Assembly (NCBI GenBank): GCA_023435985.1
Contig: JAEZKY010000116.1
Coordinates: 1-54,101, forward strand
DNA length: 54,101 bases
From: Bacillota bacterium
GTDB lineage: Bacteria > Bacillota > Clostridia > Clostridiales > Clostridiaceae
Direction of reading: 5' to 3'
The notes beneath the pieces were generated by a model. It was not told where the DNA came from and did not search any database. It saw nothing but the letters and a program-made list of their open reading frames with translations. Made by a program: the position numbers and the translations under genes. How positions within the stretch are numbered: position 1 is the first letter of the stretch; the number at the start of each line of letters is the position of its first letter. Below are positions 1-8,183 of the stretch, piece after piece.

Positions 1-737
1 AAAATTCTTGAAGCAATGAAAGCTGTTATAGGGATGATAAGAATAATTCCTACACCGCAGCTTAAGCCTTGAAATACTTCAGAACAAAAGAATTTTTCAT
101 TAAAAATAGCTGAAAGAGTATAATTAAGTTCACTAAAATATATTATTAAGGTCATGAAACTACTTATATATGCAAAAAGTAATGTGTTAGTCATGGTGCC
201 TAAAATATCCTTTCCAATATTCATACCAGATTTAAATAAATTATTTTTTGATATATGAGGATCATTTTTATAAAGTTCATTCATTGATGAAGATATTGAT
301 ATGGAAACATCAATAATAGCACCCAGTAATCCAATTAATATTTCGCATATAACTAATTTAGAAAAATTCAATTGGACGTATAGAGAAAGATATGCGACTG
401 TTTCGGTCTGCTCATTACTAAAGCCTTGTATATTTGCATTTTGAATCATGTTATATGTAATAAACATAACTAAAAATATAACAATCATAACAGAAAATAA
501 GGATGAAAGTGTTTTTTTATTAAATCCGTTGATGCAGAATAAGCTGAAAAAACTAATAAATATAGCACCTATAAAAGTGACTTTAACTGGATCAATTTTG
601 CAGCCTATTAATATAAGCATAAAAAACAAAGTAAAGAAATTCAATATTAAGGTGAAGAAAGATTTTAATCCTCTTGCACCACCAATGATAGTCATAAGAA
701 TTAATAAAATAATAAGTAGTAGAAATATTATATTCAT
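1..737 (-). CDS. YibE/F family membrane protein, C-terminus cut by window edge
   Basis: The frame opens with an ATG at 737 and stays open to the left edge, giving about 245 residues. It starts MNIIFLLLIILLILMTIIGG and continues with several hydrophobic segments. Its layout matches the C-terminal membrane half of its upstream neighbour, so I read it as a second YibE/F protein. The start overlaps the stop of the upstream gene (ATGA at 737-734), which indicates a translationally coupled two-gene operon. YibE/F proteins are polytopic inner-membrane proteins of poorly defined function. Unlike its neighbour, this protein lacks the N-terminal extracytoplasmic domain. The family call is fairly safe; the function is unknown. 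Confidence 0.75.
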   Translation of the reverse strand, partial: MNIIFLLLIILLILMTIIGGARGLKSFFTLILNFFTLFFMLILIGCKIDPVKVTFIGAIFISFFSLFCINGFNKKTLSSLFSVMIVIFLVMFITYNMIQNANIQGFSNEQTETVAYLSLYVQLNFSKLVICEILIGLLGAIIDVSISISSSMNELYKNDPHISKNNLFKSGMNIGKDILGTMTNTLLFAYISSFMTLIIYFSELNYTLSAIFNEKFFCSEVFQGLSCGVGIILIIPITAFIASRI

Positions 738-1900
738 AGCCTTATATTTTCTCCAATCATATGTTTTTTTAGAATAATAATAGAAGTAAATATTGTTATT
801 GGTATACTTAATACAATTCCTATACTTCCAATAAGTGCTCTCATAAATTCTAAAGAAAGATTAATATTTATTATATAGGTAATTGGAATTTCATTTCTAA
901 GAAGCAGTAGGATAGTTGGAATGCTGCCACTTAAATATGCAAAAACCAATGTATTTGCCATGGTTCCCATTATGTCTTGACCGATTTCTCTTGCGGACTT
1001 AATAATAGTCTTTGTGTCTATGTTAGGATTTTTATCATACAATTCATCAATGGCAGAAGAAATTGATATGGCAATATCCATTATTCCGCCCAATGTACCT
1101 ATTATTAATTCTATAAAAAATATCTTTTCGGGTGGATGAGTTAGAAATTCCATTTCTTCAAAATGAATTCCATTCCAGTTATTTAAATTTATTATTAAGC
1201 CTGCAATTAGGAGTGAAATAAAAGTTCCAATTAAAGTTCCAGAAATGGCTGAGATAGCTTTTTTATTTTTTCCGGAGACAATTAATATAGAAAAAATAAC
1301 AAAAAACAAGCTAGCTATTATGGAAAGTATCATTAAATCGTATCCCTTTGAAAATAGACCAATTACAGCAAATAAGATTGCGATATTTATAACCACGCTT
1401 ACTAAAGATTTAAAACCTTTAAATCCTCCAATTAGTAAAATTAAGGCAATAAATATACTCAATATATATACAAGATATTTGTCTCTCTTTAAGTCTAGTA
1501 TTTTAGCAGAAGTTATTTCTTTATTATCATTATTTGAAATTGATATAAAAACTTCATCATTTACCTTTAAATCTATGTCATTAACTTGTGAGAAGGATGT
1601 GAGGTTATTGAGTTCTATATTTTTGCCTTTATAGGTTCCATTCATTATAATAGCTTTAACCTTTTGATTTTTAATTGGTTCTATTTTCCCATCATCTGTT
1701 TCTTTAGTTGAATCTTCTTCAGCTATTGAAGTGATTTTAGCTATAGGCTTATTATATAGATTGTCATTCGTGGAGATGAAATAAAGGGGAAATAAAAATA
1801 TAATTATTAATCCTGCACAAATATAGAAAAACTTTTTATTAATTTTATTGTTTTTAATGTTTTTAAACTGCCATATGTATGTATTTAAAAATTTTTTCAT
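734..1900 (-). CDS. YibE/F family membrane protein
   Basis: 388 residues. A single N-terminal membrane segment (about residues 25-45) is followed by a roughly 90-residue soluble, beta-rich domain. Then come seven or so membrane helices with the conserved tract around FFIELIIGTLGGIMDIAISI and a DELYDKNP loop. This is the complete YibE/F architecture. The start is preceded on the minus strand by AAAGGAGC. It is the first gene of a pair with the overlapping downstream paralog. The role is unknown; the soluble domain would lie outside the cytoplasm if the first helix is an anchor. Confidence 0.82.
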   Translation of the reverse strand: MKKFLNTYIWQFKNIKNNKINKKFFYICAGLIIIFLFPLYFISTNDNLYNKPIAKITSIAEEDSTKETDDGKIEPIKNQKVKAIIMNGTYKGKNIELNNLTSFSQVNDIDLKVNDEVFISISNNDNKEITSAKILDLKRDKYLVYILSIFIALILLIGGFKGFKSLVSVVINIAILFAVIGLFSKGYDLMILSIIASLFFVIFSILIVSGKNKKAISAISGTLIGTFISLLIAGLIINLNNWNGIHFEEMEFLTHPPEKIFFIELIIGTLGGIMDIAISISSAIDELYDKNPNIDTKTIIKSAREIGQDIMGTMANTLVFAYLSGSIPTILLLLRNEIPITYIININLSLEFMRALIGSIGIVLSIPITIFTSIIILKKHMIGENIRL

Positions 1901-2090
1901 CGTCGTATATAGCTCCTTTGTTATCTATCGTTATAATAACGTTACAATAAAGACTTGAATTACATTCTAGGAAATTATACTATTTTAAACAGATATAATC
2001 AATTAAGATTATATTACGATTTATGGAAATTAAATTGAACTAATGATAAGTTTTAGACTAATTTATATAATATAATAAATATTCATAAAT

Positions 2091-2146
2091 TTGTAACATT
2101 ATTGATTAATTTCTGTGACAGAATTGTAACAATGGTTTCCTATAAT
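2091..2146 (+). promoter_or_regulatory. Tandem 11-bp response-regulator box plus -10 element
   Basis: TTGTAACA at 2091, CTGTGACA at 2113 and TTGTAACA at 2124 lie on one 11-bp register, with a weak fourth unit (TTGATTAA) at 2102. A perfect TATAAT -10 at 2141-2146 begins 9 bp after the last unit, and no consensus -35 is present. OmpR/PhoB-family regulators bind 11-bp direct repeats that replace the -35 about 10 bp upstream of the -10. The array sits 65 bp upstream of the secreted repeat protein. The identity of the regulator is inferred. Confidence 0.55.
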
Positions 2147-2210
2147 AAAAACAAATCAAGAAATAAATGAAATTTTTAATAAAAGAAGATTTTGAAAGGT
2201 AGGAACTAAA

Positions 2211-3278
2211 ATGAAAAGTGTTAAAAGTAAAGTTATGACAGGAATTATATTAGCAAGTTTAATGGTAGGCGCAAGTACTGGAGTATTTGCTGCTGATTCA
2301 ACAAGTACTACAAGCAGTGCAGGAGCAGCTCAGCATCAAGGTAGAAATAATGGATTTCAAACTAAATTAGATTCATTAGTAAGCGCAGGAACAATAACTT
2401 CAGATCAAGAGTCAGCTATTAAAACTGTATTAACTCCACAAGGTGGAATTGCTAATGGAAACAAAGGAAAAGCCCGTGGAGATAAATTAAAAACTAAGTT
2501 GGATTCATTAGTTACAGCAGGAACAATAACATCAACAGATGAGACAGCAATAGAAACAGCTTTTTCAAGTGCACAAGGAAACTTCAAAACAGTTCTAGAT
2601 AGCCTAGTAAGTGCAGGAACAATAACAGCAGATAAAGAAACAGCAATAGAAAATGCATTAAAGCCACAAGGTGGATTTAAGGAAGGAACAAAGGGAGAAG
2701 GAACAAAGGGAGTAAATCGCGGAGATTTCTTTAAAACTAAATTAGATGCACTAGTTACAGCAGGAACAATAACATCAGATGATGAAACAGCAATAGAGAC
2801 AGCTCTTTCAAATGCAAAAGGAAACTTCAAGACAGTCTTAGATAGTTTAGTAAGTGCAGGAACAATAACATCAGACAAAGAAACAGCAATAGAAACAGCA
2901 TTGAAACCACAAGGTGGAGTTAGAGAAGGAGCAAAAGGAGGAGATCACGGAGATTTCTTTAAGACTAAATTAGATGCCTTAGTTACAGCTGGAACAATAA
3001 CATCGGATGATGAAACAGCAATAGAAACAGCTCTTTCAAATGCAAAAGGAAACTTTAAAACAGTTCTTGACAGCTTGGTAAGTGCAGGGACAATAACATC
3101 AGACAAAGAAACAGCAATAGAAACATCATTAAAACCACAAGGTGGATTTAAGAATGGAACAAAAGGAGAAGGTCACACAAATTTCCTAAAGACTAAATTA
3201 GATACATTAGTTACAGCAGGGACAATAACAGCAGATCAAGAAACAGCTGTAATAGAAGCCTTTACTCCTTCAAAATAA
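2211..3278 (+). CDS. Secreted eight-repeat protein (DUF2680-like repeats)
   Basis: 355 residues. A Sec signal peptide (residues 1-28, ending GVFA-AD) is followed by eight imperfect repeats with core LDxLVxAGTITxDxExAI. Two repeat types alternate: a KTVLD type ending in PQGG plus a Gly/Lys-rich linker, and a KTKLD type ending in NAKGN. The DNA is also repetitive, so recent unit duplication is likely. The core resembles the helical LVxxGKITxxQA motif seen in DUF2680-type secreted proteins; that assignment is by eye. There is no LPxTG motif or membrane anchor, so the protein is probably released or loosely wall-bound. It is monocistronic, between a PhoB-like box and a strong terminator. Function is unknown. 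Confidence 0.75.
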   Translation: MKSVKSKVMTGIILASLMVGASTGVFAADSTSTTSSAGAAQHQGRNNGFQTKLDSLVSAGTITSDQESAIKTVLTPQGGIANGNKGKARGDKLKTKLDSLVTAGTITSTDETAIETAFSSAQGNFKTVLDSLVSAGTITADKETAIENALKPQGGFKEGTKGEGTKGVNRGDFFKTKLDALVTAGTITSDDETAIETALSNAKGNFKTVLDSLVSAGTITSDKETAIETALKPQGGVREGAKGGDHGDFFKTKLDALVTAGTITSDDETAIETALSNAKGNFKTVLDSLVSAGTITSDKETAIETSLKPQGGFKNGTKGEGHTNFLKTKLDTLVTAGTITADQETAVIEAFTPSK

Positions 3279-3348
3279 AAAATCCATTTATAATATCTTG
3301 TTAAGAATTATAAATATAAATATAAACTTTATGAGTGAGTAAGATTTT

Positions 3349-3384
3349 AAGGCTAGTTACGTAAATGAGTAACTAGCCTTTTTG
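3349..3384 (+). terminator. Intrinsic terminator of the repeat-protein gene
   Basis: A 12-bp stem (AAGGCTAGTTAC at 3349 with GTAACTAGCCTT ending at 3380) and an 8-nt loop are followed by TTTT. It lies 70 bp after the stop codon. Confidence 0.85.
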
Positions 3385-3642
3385 TATTATTAGAAGAAGA
3401 AATAAAACAAAATGGTTGTATAATAATACTTAATAATGTATAATTATGCAATGAGGAAAGTTTGTATAGGAATTGTTTGATTTATGGATAATTATTGAAA
3501 TAAGTTTTCAATAGATTAAGAGTGTTTTAAGAAAATTTAGATACAACTGATTTGCATAAATGTATTATTAAAAGTTTAATACTATTCATGAAAGGTAAAT
3601 TTATTTAATTATAAAAATATTATGAGTAAAAGGAGAATAATT
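3385..3642. other. A+T-rich spacer upstream of argF
   Basis: No open frame of note. TTTAATACTATTCATG at 3575-3590 weakly resembles an ArgR box (arms AAT/ATTCA), and a similar stretch lies at 3551-3568. I cannot call an operator from this alone. The Shine-Dalgarno for argF lies at 3630-3634. Confidence 0.3.
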
Positions 3643-4638
3643 ATGGCAGTGAATTTAAGGGGGAGAAGTTTTTTAAAATTATTAGATTTTACACCAGAGG
3701 AAATTAGATATTTATTAGACTTATCAAAGGAATTAAAAACTTTAAAAAGAACTGGTATTTTGCATGATAAGTTAAAAGGAAAAAATATAGTTCTATTATT
3801 TGAAAAAACATCTACAAGAACAAGATGTTCTTTTGAAGTAGCGGGAAGAGATCTAGGAATGGGGGTTACATACTTAGATTCAGCAGGATCTCAAATGGGC
3901 AAAAAAGAAAGTATTGCGGATACAGCAAGAGTTCTTGGAAGAATGTATGATGGAATAGAGTATAGGGGTTTTAGTCAAGAAATAGTTGAAGAATTAGCTA
4001 AATATGCTGGAGTTCCAGTTTGGAACGGTCTAACTGATGAGTTTCATCCAACTCAAATGATAGCTGATCTTTTAACTATTGAAGAAAAGCTTGGAAGATT
4101 AAAAGGAGTTAATTTTGTATACATGGGGGATGCAAGAAATAATATGGGAAATTCTTTAATGGTGGCTTGTGCAAAAATGGGAATGAATTTTACTGCATGT
4201 GCACCTAAGGAATTATTCCCGGCTGAAGGACTTGTTGAAACCTGCAAAAAGATAGCACAGGAAAGTGGAGCTATAATCACGTTAACAGAAGATGTTGAAG
4301 CAGGAACTAAAAATGCTGATGTAATTTACACAGATGTTTGGGTATCCATGGGAGAGCCAGATGAAGTTTGGGAAAGCAGATTAAAATTATTGCTTCCATA
4401 TCAGGTGAATAAAGAAGTTATGAATAATGCAAACAAAGAAGCAATATTTATGCATTGTCTGCCAGCTTATCACGATTTGAAAACAAAAGTAGGAAAAGAA
4501 GTTGGGGAAAAATTCGGGTTAACTGCATTAGAAGTTACCGACGAAGTATTTGAAGGAAAACAATCTGTAGTATTTGATGAAGCAGAAAATCGCATGCATT
4601 CAATTAAAGCTATAATGTTTGCAACTATTGGAATATAA
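3643..4638 (+). CDS. argF: Ornithine carbamoyltransferase
   Basis: 331 residues. The enzyme makes citrulline from ornithine and carbamoyl phosphate in arginine synthesis, or acts in reverse in arginine catabolism. Visible family motifs are the carbamoyl-phosphate loop FEKTSTRTR, the FHPTQ segment, VYMGDARNN, DVWVSMGE and the ornithine-binding HCLPAYHD near the C-terminus. An upstream ATG at 3622 is possible, but AAGGAG lies between the two ATGs and is correctly spaced for 3643, giving MAVNLRGRSF. The gene is alone, with its own terminator; no arc or arg partner is nearby, so direction of use cannot be told. Confidence 0.93.
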   Translation: MAVNLRGRSFLKLLDFTPEEIRYLLDLSKELKTLKRTGILHDKLKGKNIVLLFEKTSTRTRCSFEVAGRDLGMGVTYLDSAGSQMGKKESIADTARVLGRMYDGIEYRGFSQEIVEELAKYAGVPVWNGLTDEFHPTQMIADLLTIEEKLGRLKGVNFVYMGDARNNMGNSLMVACAKMGMNFTACAPKELFPAEGLVETCKKIAQESGAIITLTEDVEAGTKNADVIYTDVWVSMGEPDEVWESRLKLLLPYQVNKEVMNNANKEAIFMHCLPAYHDLKTKVGKEVGEKFGLTALEVTDEVFEGKQSVVFDEAENRMHSIKAIMFATIGI

Positions 4639-4666
4639 TTTAATCACAATAAAACCATATTAGCAC

Positions 4667-4714
4667 AATAGGAATTAGAGGCTTTTATTAAGCCTCTAAT
4701 TCCTATTATTTTAA
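4667..4714 (+). terminator. Terminator downstream of argF
   Basis: A perfect 18-bp inverted repeat (4667-4684 with 4690-4707) around a 5-nt loop is followed by a T-rich tail. Confidence 0.8.
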
Positions 4715-4836
4715 AGTTATTATATTTATCATAGCTTAGTTATTCGAATGAAGAAGAGTAATATATTTCAAGAATACCCTAGATAAAGTATGAGAATTTT
4801 GCTAAATCTTACATTGAGGTAAGTTAGGTATCCTTA

Positions 4837-4875
4837 AAGTACGTACTTGTTAGGAAGGCTTATAAGACATATAAT
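4837..4875 (+). promoter_or_regulatory. Promoter with palindromic operator over the -35
   Basis: A -35 TTGTTA at 4847-4852, a 17-bp spacer and -10 TATAAT at 4870-4875 precede the aldo/keto reductase. A perfect 12-bp palindrome AAGTACGTACTT (4837-4848) overlaps the 5' end of the -35, the position expected of a repressor operator. GTAC-type palindromes are typical of HxlR or MarR-like regulators; which one acts here is inference. Confidence 0.6.
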
Positions 4876-4927
4876 TGGCATATAATATAAAGAATTAAAT
4901 ATTTGAACATACGAGGAGGTATACAAT

Positions 4928-5770
4928 ATGATAAACAATATAAATGATAAGATAACATTAAATAATGGTACAAAAATGCCTTGGCTAGGACTTGGAGTAT
5001 TTAGAGTAAAAGATGGTCCAGAATTAGTAAATGCAATAAAACATGCTATTATGAATGGTTATAGAAGCATTGATGGTGCAGCTATATATGGAAATGAAGA
5101 AGCCATGGGAGAGGGTATAAGAGAAGGAATTAAAGCAGCAGGAATAAAAAGGGAAGATCTGTTTATTACATCTAAGGTATGGAATGCAGATTTAGCATAT
5201 GAAGATGCATTAAAAGCATATGATGAAAGTATAAAGAAGATAGGTGTTGAATATTTAGATTTATATCTTATACATTGGCCAGTAAAAGGAAAATATAAAG
5301 AAGGCTATAAAGCATTGGAGCATTTATATAGAGAAGGACGAGTAAAAGCAATAGGAGTAAGTAATTTCCAAGTTCATCATCTTGAGGATTTAATGAGTGA
5401 TGCAGAAATCAAACCTGTAATAAATCAAGTGGAATTTCACCCATACTTAACGCAGCACAAAGTTAGAGAATACTGCAAAAATAATAATATTCAAGTAGAA
5501 GCTTGGTCTCCATTAATGACAGGTAAGTTATTAGATAATGAAGTATTAAAAGAAATTGCAACCAAGTATAATAAGACTACTGCTCAGGTTATATTGCGTT
5601 GGGATATAGATAGTGAGGTAGTAACTATACCTAAATCAACTAATGAAGGTAGAATACTTGAAAATTCTAATATATTTGATTTCAGCTTGACAAGAGAGGA
5701 GATTGAAAAAATAGATTCCCTAAATAAAGATTTTAGAATAGGTTCCGATCCAGACAATTTCGATTTTTAA
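4928..5770 (+). CDS. Aldo/keto reductase (AKR5-like)
   Basis: 280 residues, a single (beta/alpha)8 barrel that reduces aldehydes or ketones with NADPH. The catalytic tetrad is visible: Asp49 and Tyr54 in SIDGAAIYGNE, Lys83 in TSKVWN and His116 in LYLIHWP. The cofactor segment IPKS follows near residue 237. The closest family is the 2,5-diketogluconate reductase/prostaglandin-F synthase group, common in Firmicutes and often used against methylglyoxal or other aldehydes. The substrate cannot be told. GAGGAGG lies just before the ATG. It is monocistronic, with an apparently regulated promoter and a strong terminator. Confidence 0.9.
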   Translation: MINNINDKITLNNGTKMPWLGLGVFRVKDGPELVNAIKHAIMNGYRSIDGAAIYGNEEAMGEGIREGIKAAGIKREDLFITSKVWNADLAYEDALKAYDESIKKIGVEYLDLYLIHWPVKGKYKEGYKALEHLYREGRVKAIGVSNFQVHHLEDLMSDAEIKPVINQVEFHPYLTQHKVREYCKNNNIQVEAWSPLMTGKLLDNEVLKEIATKYNKTTAQVILRWDIDSEVVTIPKSTNEGRILENSNIFDFSLTREEIEKIDSLNKDFRIGSDPDNFDF

Positions 5771-5792
5771 TATAATAATATGAATAAAGAAG

Positions 5793-5837
5793 GTGGCCTA
5801 AAACCGAGAAGTTTTCTGGTTTTAGGTCACTTTTTTT
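5793..5837 (+). terminator. Terminator between convergent aldo/keto reductase and GNAT genes
   Basis: A 13-bp stem (5793-5805 with 5818-5830, one mismatch) is followed by seven T. A-rich DNA on the other side could also serve the minus-strand gene that ends at 5836. Confidence 0.85.
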
Positions 5838-6111
5838 ATTTATGCAATACATCCTGATATTCCTTATGTGTTGAAAATTCCTTCTCAGCAAACCAACACG
5901 TTGGAATTATTTTTTTGTTATTTTCCCTCGCAAAATCAACAACTCTTTTTACCAACTGTTCACCAATATTTTGCCCCCTTAATTCTTGAGATACAAATGT
6001 GTGGTCAAGTATAATTATATTTTCACTGCTATTAACATAACTTACGAATGCCTTAATATGATTTTCATCATCACCTAAGTAAAATTTATTAGTACCTTCT
6101 TTAAAATCCAA
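5836..6111 (-). CDS. Small GNAT-family N-acetyltransferase (YjdJ-type)
   Basis: 91 residues, the short acetyltransferase form. The acetyl-CoA loop is visible as QELRGQNIGEQLVKRVVDFAR, followed by a beta strand KIIPTCWFAEKEF. The length fits the YjdJ-like subgroup (about 90 residues). The start is TTG at 6111, supported by GGGGTGAT six bases upstream. The substrate is unknown. Confidence 0.82.
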   Translation of the reverse strand: MDFKEGTNKFYLGDDENHIKAFVSYVNSSENIIILDHTFVSQELRGQNIGEQLVKRVVDFARENNKKIIPTCWFAEKEFSTHKEYQDVLHK

Positions 6112-6222
6112 TATATAATCACCCCAATTCCTAAATTAAATATGTGTTTTATATTAAAAATACTTCTCTTAAGTAAAATATCCAAAGTTTTTTAAATAAT
6201 GTATAGAAATTTAAAGTTATTA

Positions 6223-7392
6223 TTAATATAGTATATTACTTTCTTTTATTCTGCTAACAGCTTCATTAATTTCCTCTACTGGTAATACTAAAGCAAATCT
6301 TACATAACCTTCTCCAAGAGAGCCAAAGGCACTGCCAGGTGTACATATAACGCCGGTTTTCTCCATTAGGTTCATACAAAATTCATAGGAGTTAGTGTAT
6401 TTAGGTGGAATAGGTGCCCAGACAAACATTGTACCCTTACTATCAGGAACATTCCATCCAATACTTGTAAGACCTCTACATAAAGCATTTCTTCTTTCTT
6501 CATATTCTATGCAATGTTTTTTTACGCTGTCTTGTGGACCAGTTAAAGCAGCGATAGCAGCATGTTGAATAGGCAAAAAGATGCCATAATCGATTTGAGA
6601 GCGCAGCATTTTAAAATGTTTTATAATTTCAGAGTTCCCTATGACAAAAGAAATTCTAGCTCCAGTTATGTTAAAAGATTTTGATAAGGAATAAAATTCA
6701 ACCCCAACTTCTTTAGCTCCTTCATTGGATAAGAATGAACTTCCGGTTTTTCCATCATAAACAATATCTGAATACGCATTATCATGTATTATGATGATGT
6801 TATATTTTTTTGCAAAAGCTATTAATTCATCATAAAATTCTGGGGGAGCACAGATACAAACGGGGTTTAGTGGATATGATACAATCATAAACTTTGTTCT
6901 ACGTAATATATTTTCAGGAATAGATTTTAAGTCTGGAAGGTAATTATTTTCTGGTAAAAGGGAGTAATACTCTATATCCGCTCCAGAAAGATAAGGACCA
7001 ATTTCAAAAATTGGATATCCTGGATTTGGAACAAGGACAACATCTCCTTTGTTGCAGAGAGAAAATCCTATATGTGTTAAGCCTTCTTGAGAACCATAGA
7101 TTGACATAACTTCATCCTTTGATATTTTAACATTGAATCTTTTCATATAATATTTGCAAATAGCCTCTGATAATTCTGGTAAATCACTTAAAGAATACTT
7201 CCAATTATTGGGATTTTGTGCTGAGTTAATTAAAGCATCTATAACATGTTTGTCCGGTTTAAAATCAGGTGTACCAACAGATAAATTAAATACCTTTTTT
7301 CCACTGAAAATAAGTTCAGCTTTTTTCTCATCTAATACGTTAAAAATTCCTGTTTGAAAACAATTTAGATTATTAGAAAATTCTATATTCAT
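6223..7392 (-). CDS. PLP-dependent aminotransferase, class I/II
   Basis: 389 residues, fold type I. Visible are the N-terminal GTPDF motif (residues 40-44), NPGYP (123-127), Asn176 in NPVCICA where NPTGA is usual, Asp204 and Tyr207 in HDNAYSDI, and the PLP lysine Lys238 in SLSKSFNITGARI. The sequence resembles the aspartate/LL-diaminopimelate aminotransferase branch. The exact amino-group donor cannot be assigned. GGGGG precedes the ATG. It is monocistronic, flanked by the GNAT gene and divergent from the rnf cluster. Confidence 0.85.
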   Translation of the reverse strand: MNIEFSNNLNCFQTGIFNVLDEKKAELIFSGKKVFNLSVGTPDFKPDKHVIDALINSAQNPNNWKYSLSDLPELSEAICKYYMKRFNVKISKDEVMSIYGSQEGLTHIGFSLCNKGDVVLVPNPGYPIFEIGPYLSGADIEYYSLLPENNYLPDLKSIPENILRRTKFMIVSYPLNPVCICAPPEFYDELIAFAKKYNIIIIHDNAYSDIVYDGKTGSSFLSNEGAKEVGVEFYSLSKSFNITGARISFVIGNSEIIKHFKMLRSQIDYGIFLPIQHAAIAALTGPQDSVKKHCIEYEERRNALCRGLTSIGWNVPDSKGTMFVWAPIPPKYTNSYEFCMNLMEKTGVICTPGSAFGSLGEGYVRFALVLPVEEINEAVSRIKESNILY

Positions 7393-7634
7393 TTATAAAG
7401 CCCCCAAGTATTTGAAATAATAATTTATAATATTTTTTACATAAATATTATATCACTGAGAAACTTAAGAGTATATATTGTCAAAATTTATTTAATATGT
7501 GAAAAAAAAAACTATCCTTTTAAATCACAAAATAAAGGTTTATAATAATACCAAATACTATATTCCAAAAAATAACTTATAATATAATATATTGAATAAG
7601 GTGAAATCTTTTATCAATCTGTGAGGTGATGGCT

Positions 7635-7658
7635 ATGCTAAACATTTTGAGTGGATAA
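7635..7658 (+). CDS. Leader peptide MLNILSG upstream of the Rnf operon
   Basis: ATG CTA AAC ATT TTG AGT GGA TAA encodes seven residues. It is preceded four bases upstream by GAGGTGAT (7623-7630), an eight-base match to the anti-Shine-Dalgarno. It ends nine bases before a terminator-like stem (7667-7697). A strong ribosome site, tiny frame and terminator together have the form of a transcription attenuator. No long run of one regulatory codon is seen, so the signal is unknown. Confidence 0.45.
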   Translation: MLNILSG

Positions 7659-7666
7659 ATAATTAG

Positions 7667-7697
7667 AGTTGGAATGAAATAAATTTTAACTTTTTTT
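7667..7697 (+). terminator. Intrinsic terminator/attenuator in the rnf leader
   Basis: A nine-bp stem with two G-U pairs (AGTTGGAAT at 7667 with ATTTTAACT ending at 7691) and a 7-nt loop is followed by six T. It lies between the leader peptide and the first gene of the rnf cluster. Confidence 0.5.
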
Positions 7698-7732
7698 GAT
7701 TATTTAAAAGCAATTTGAGAGGTTTGATAATA

Positions 7733-8143
7733 GTGAAAACAGAACAAGGGTTAGTAATTGAGGCTAGCAATGGTATGGCAAAGATTAGAGTCGGGAGGCA
7801 TAATGATTGTAAAAATTGCGGGGCTTGCCCTGGAAGTGACAGTATAATTATAAGCGCAGATAATAAAATAGGAGCAAAACCTGGACAAAGGGTGAGTTTT
7901 GATGTAAAGGAGACTAATGTATTAAGTGCTGCCTTTATTGTTTTTATTCTACCATTAATTGCTTTGTTTATTGGTGTAATGTTAGGTGGTTTCTTAGGAC
8001 AATATATGGGAGTCAATATTCGTATGCTTCAAATAATAGGTGGAATAGTTGCTCTTATATTAGCTATTATTACCGTAAAAGTATTTGATAAAGCAGCTAA
8101 CAAAAGTAAAAAGTCCCAGCCAGTAATTGTTCGTATTTTATAA
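7733..8143 (+). CDS. RseC/MucC-family (SoxR-reducing system) membrane protein
   Basis: 136 residues from GTG 7733, chosen because GAGAGG lies ten bases upstream. The N-terminus has a Cys cluster CKNCGACPG (about residues 26-34). A small beta domain (PGQRVSFDV) follows, then two membrane helices and a basic tail. This is the RseC/MucC layout. The family commonly sits beside rnf genes and is thought to help Rnf-linked redox functions, for example reduction of SoxR in enterics. It is first in the rnf cluster, 40 bp before rnfC. Its exact role in clostridia is unproven. Confidence 0.8.
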   Translation: MKTEQGLVIEASNGMAKIRVGRHNDCKNCGACPGSDSIIISADNKIGAKPGQRVSFDVKETNVLSAAFIVFILPLIALFIGVMLGGFLGQYMGVNIRMLQIIGGIVALILAIITVKVFDKAANKSKKSQPVIVRIL

Positions 8144-8183
8144 TATAATAATTTATTTTATAGAGGTTTGTGAGGCGATTATA

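Noticed and set aside
2405..2878. Long minus-strand frame inside the repeat protein
   Set aside because: It is the antisense shadow of a repetitive, biased coding sequence.
3551..3590. Possible ArgR boxes before argF
   Set aside because: Only partial match to the AATnnnnATTCA pattern in a region rich in such strings.
7393..7622. Several TATAAT strings upstream of rnf
   Set aside because: No matching -35 at the right distance; too A+T-rich to choose one promoter.
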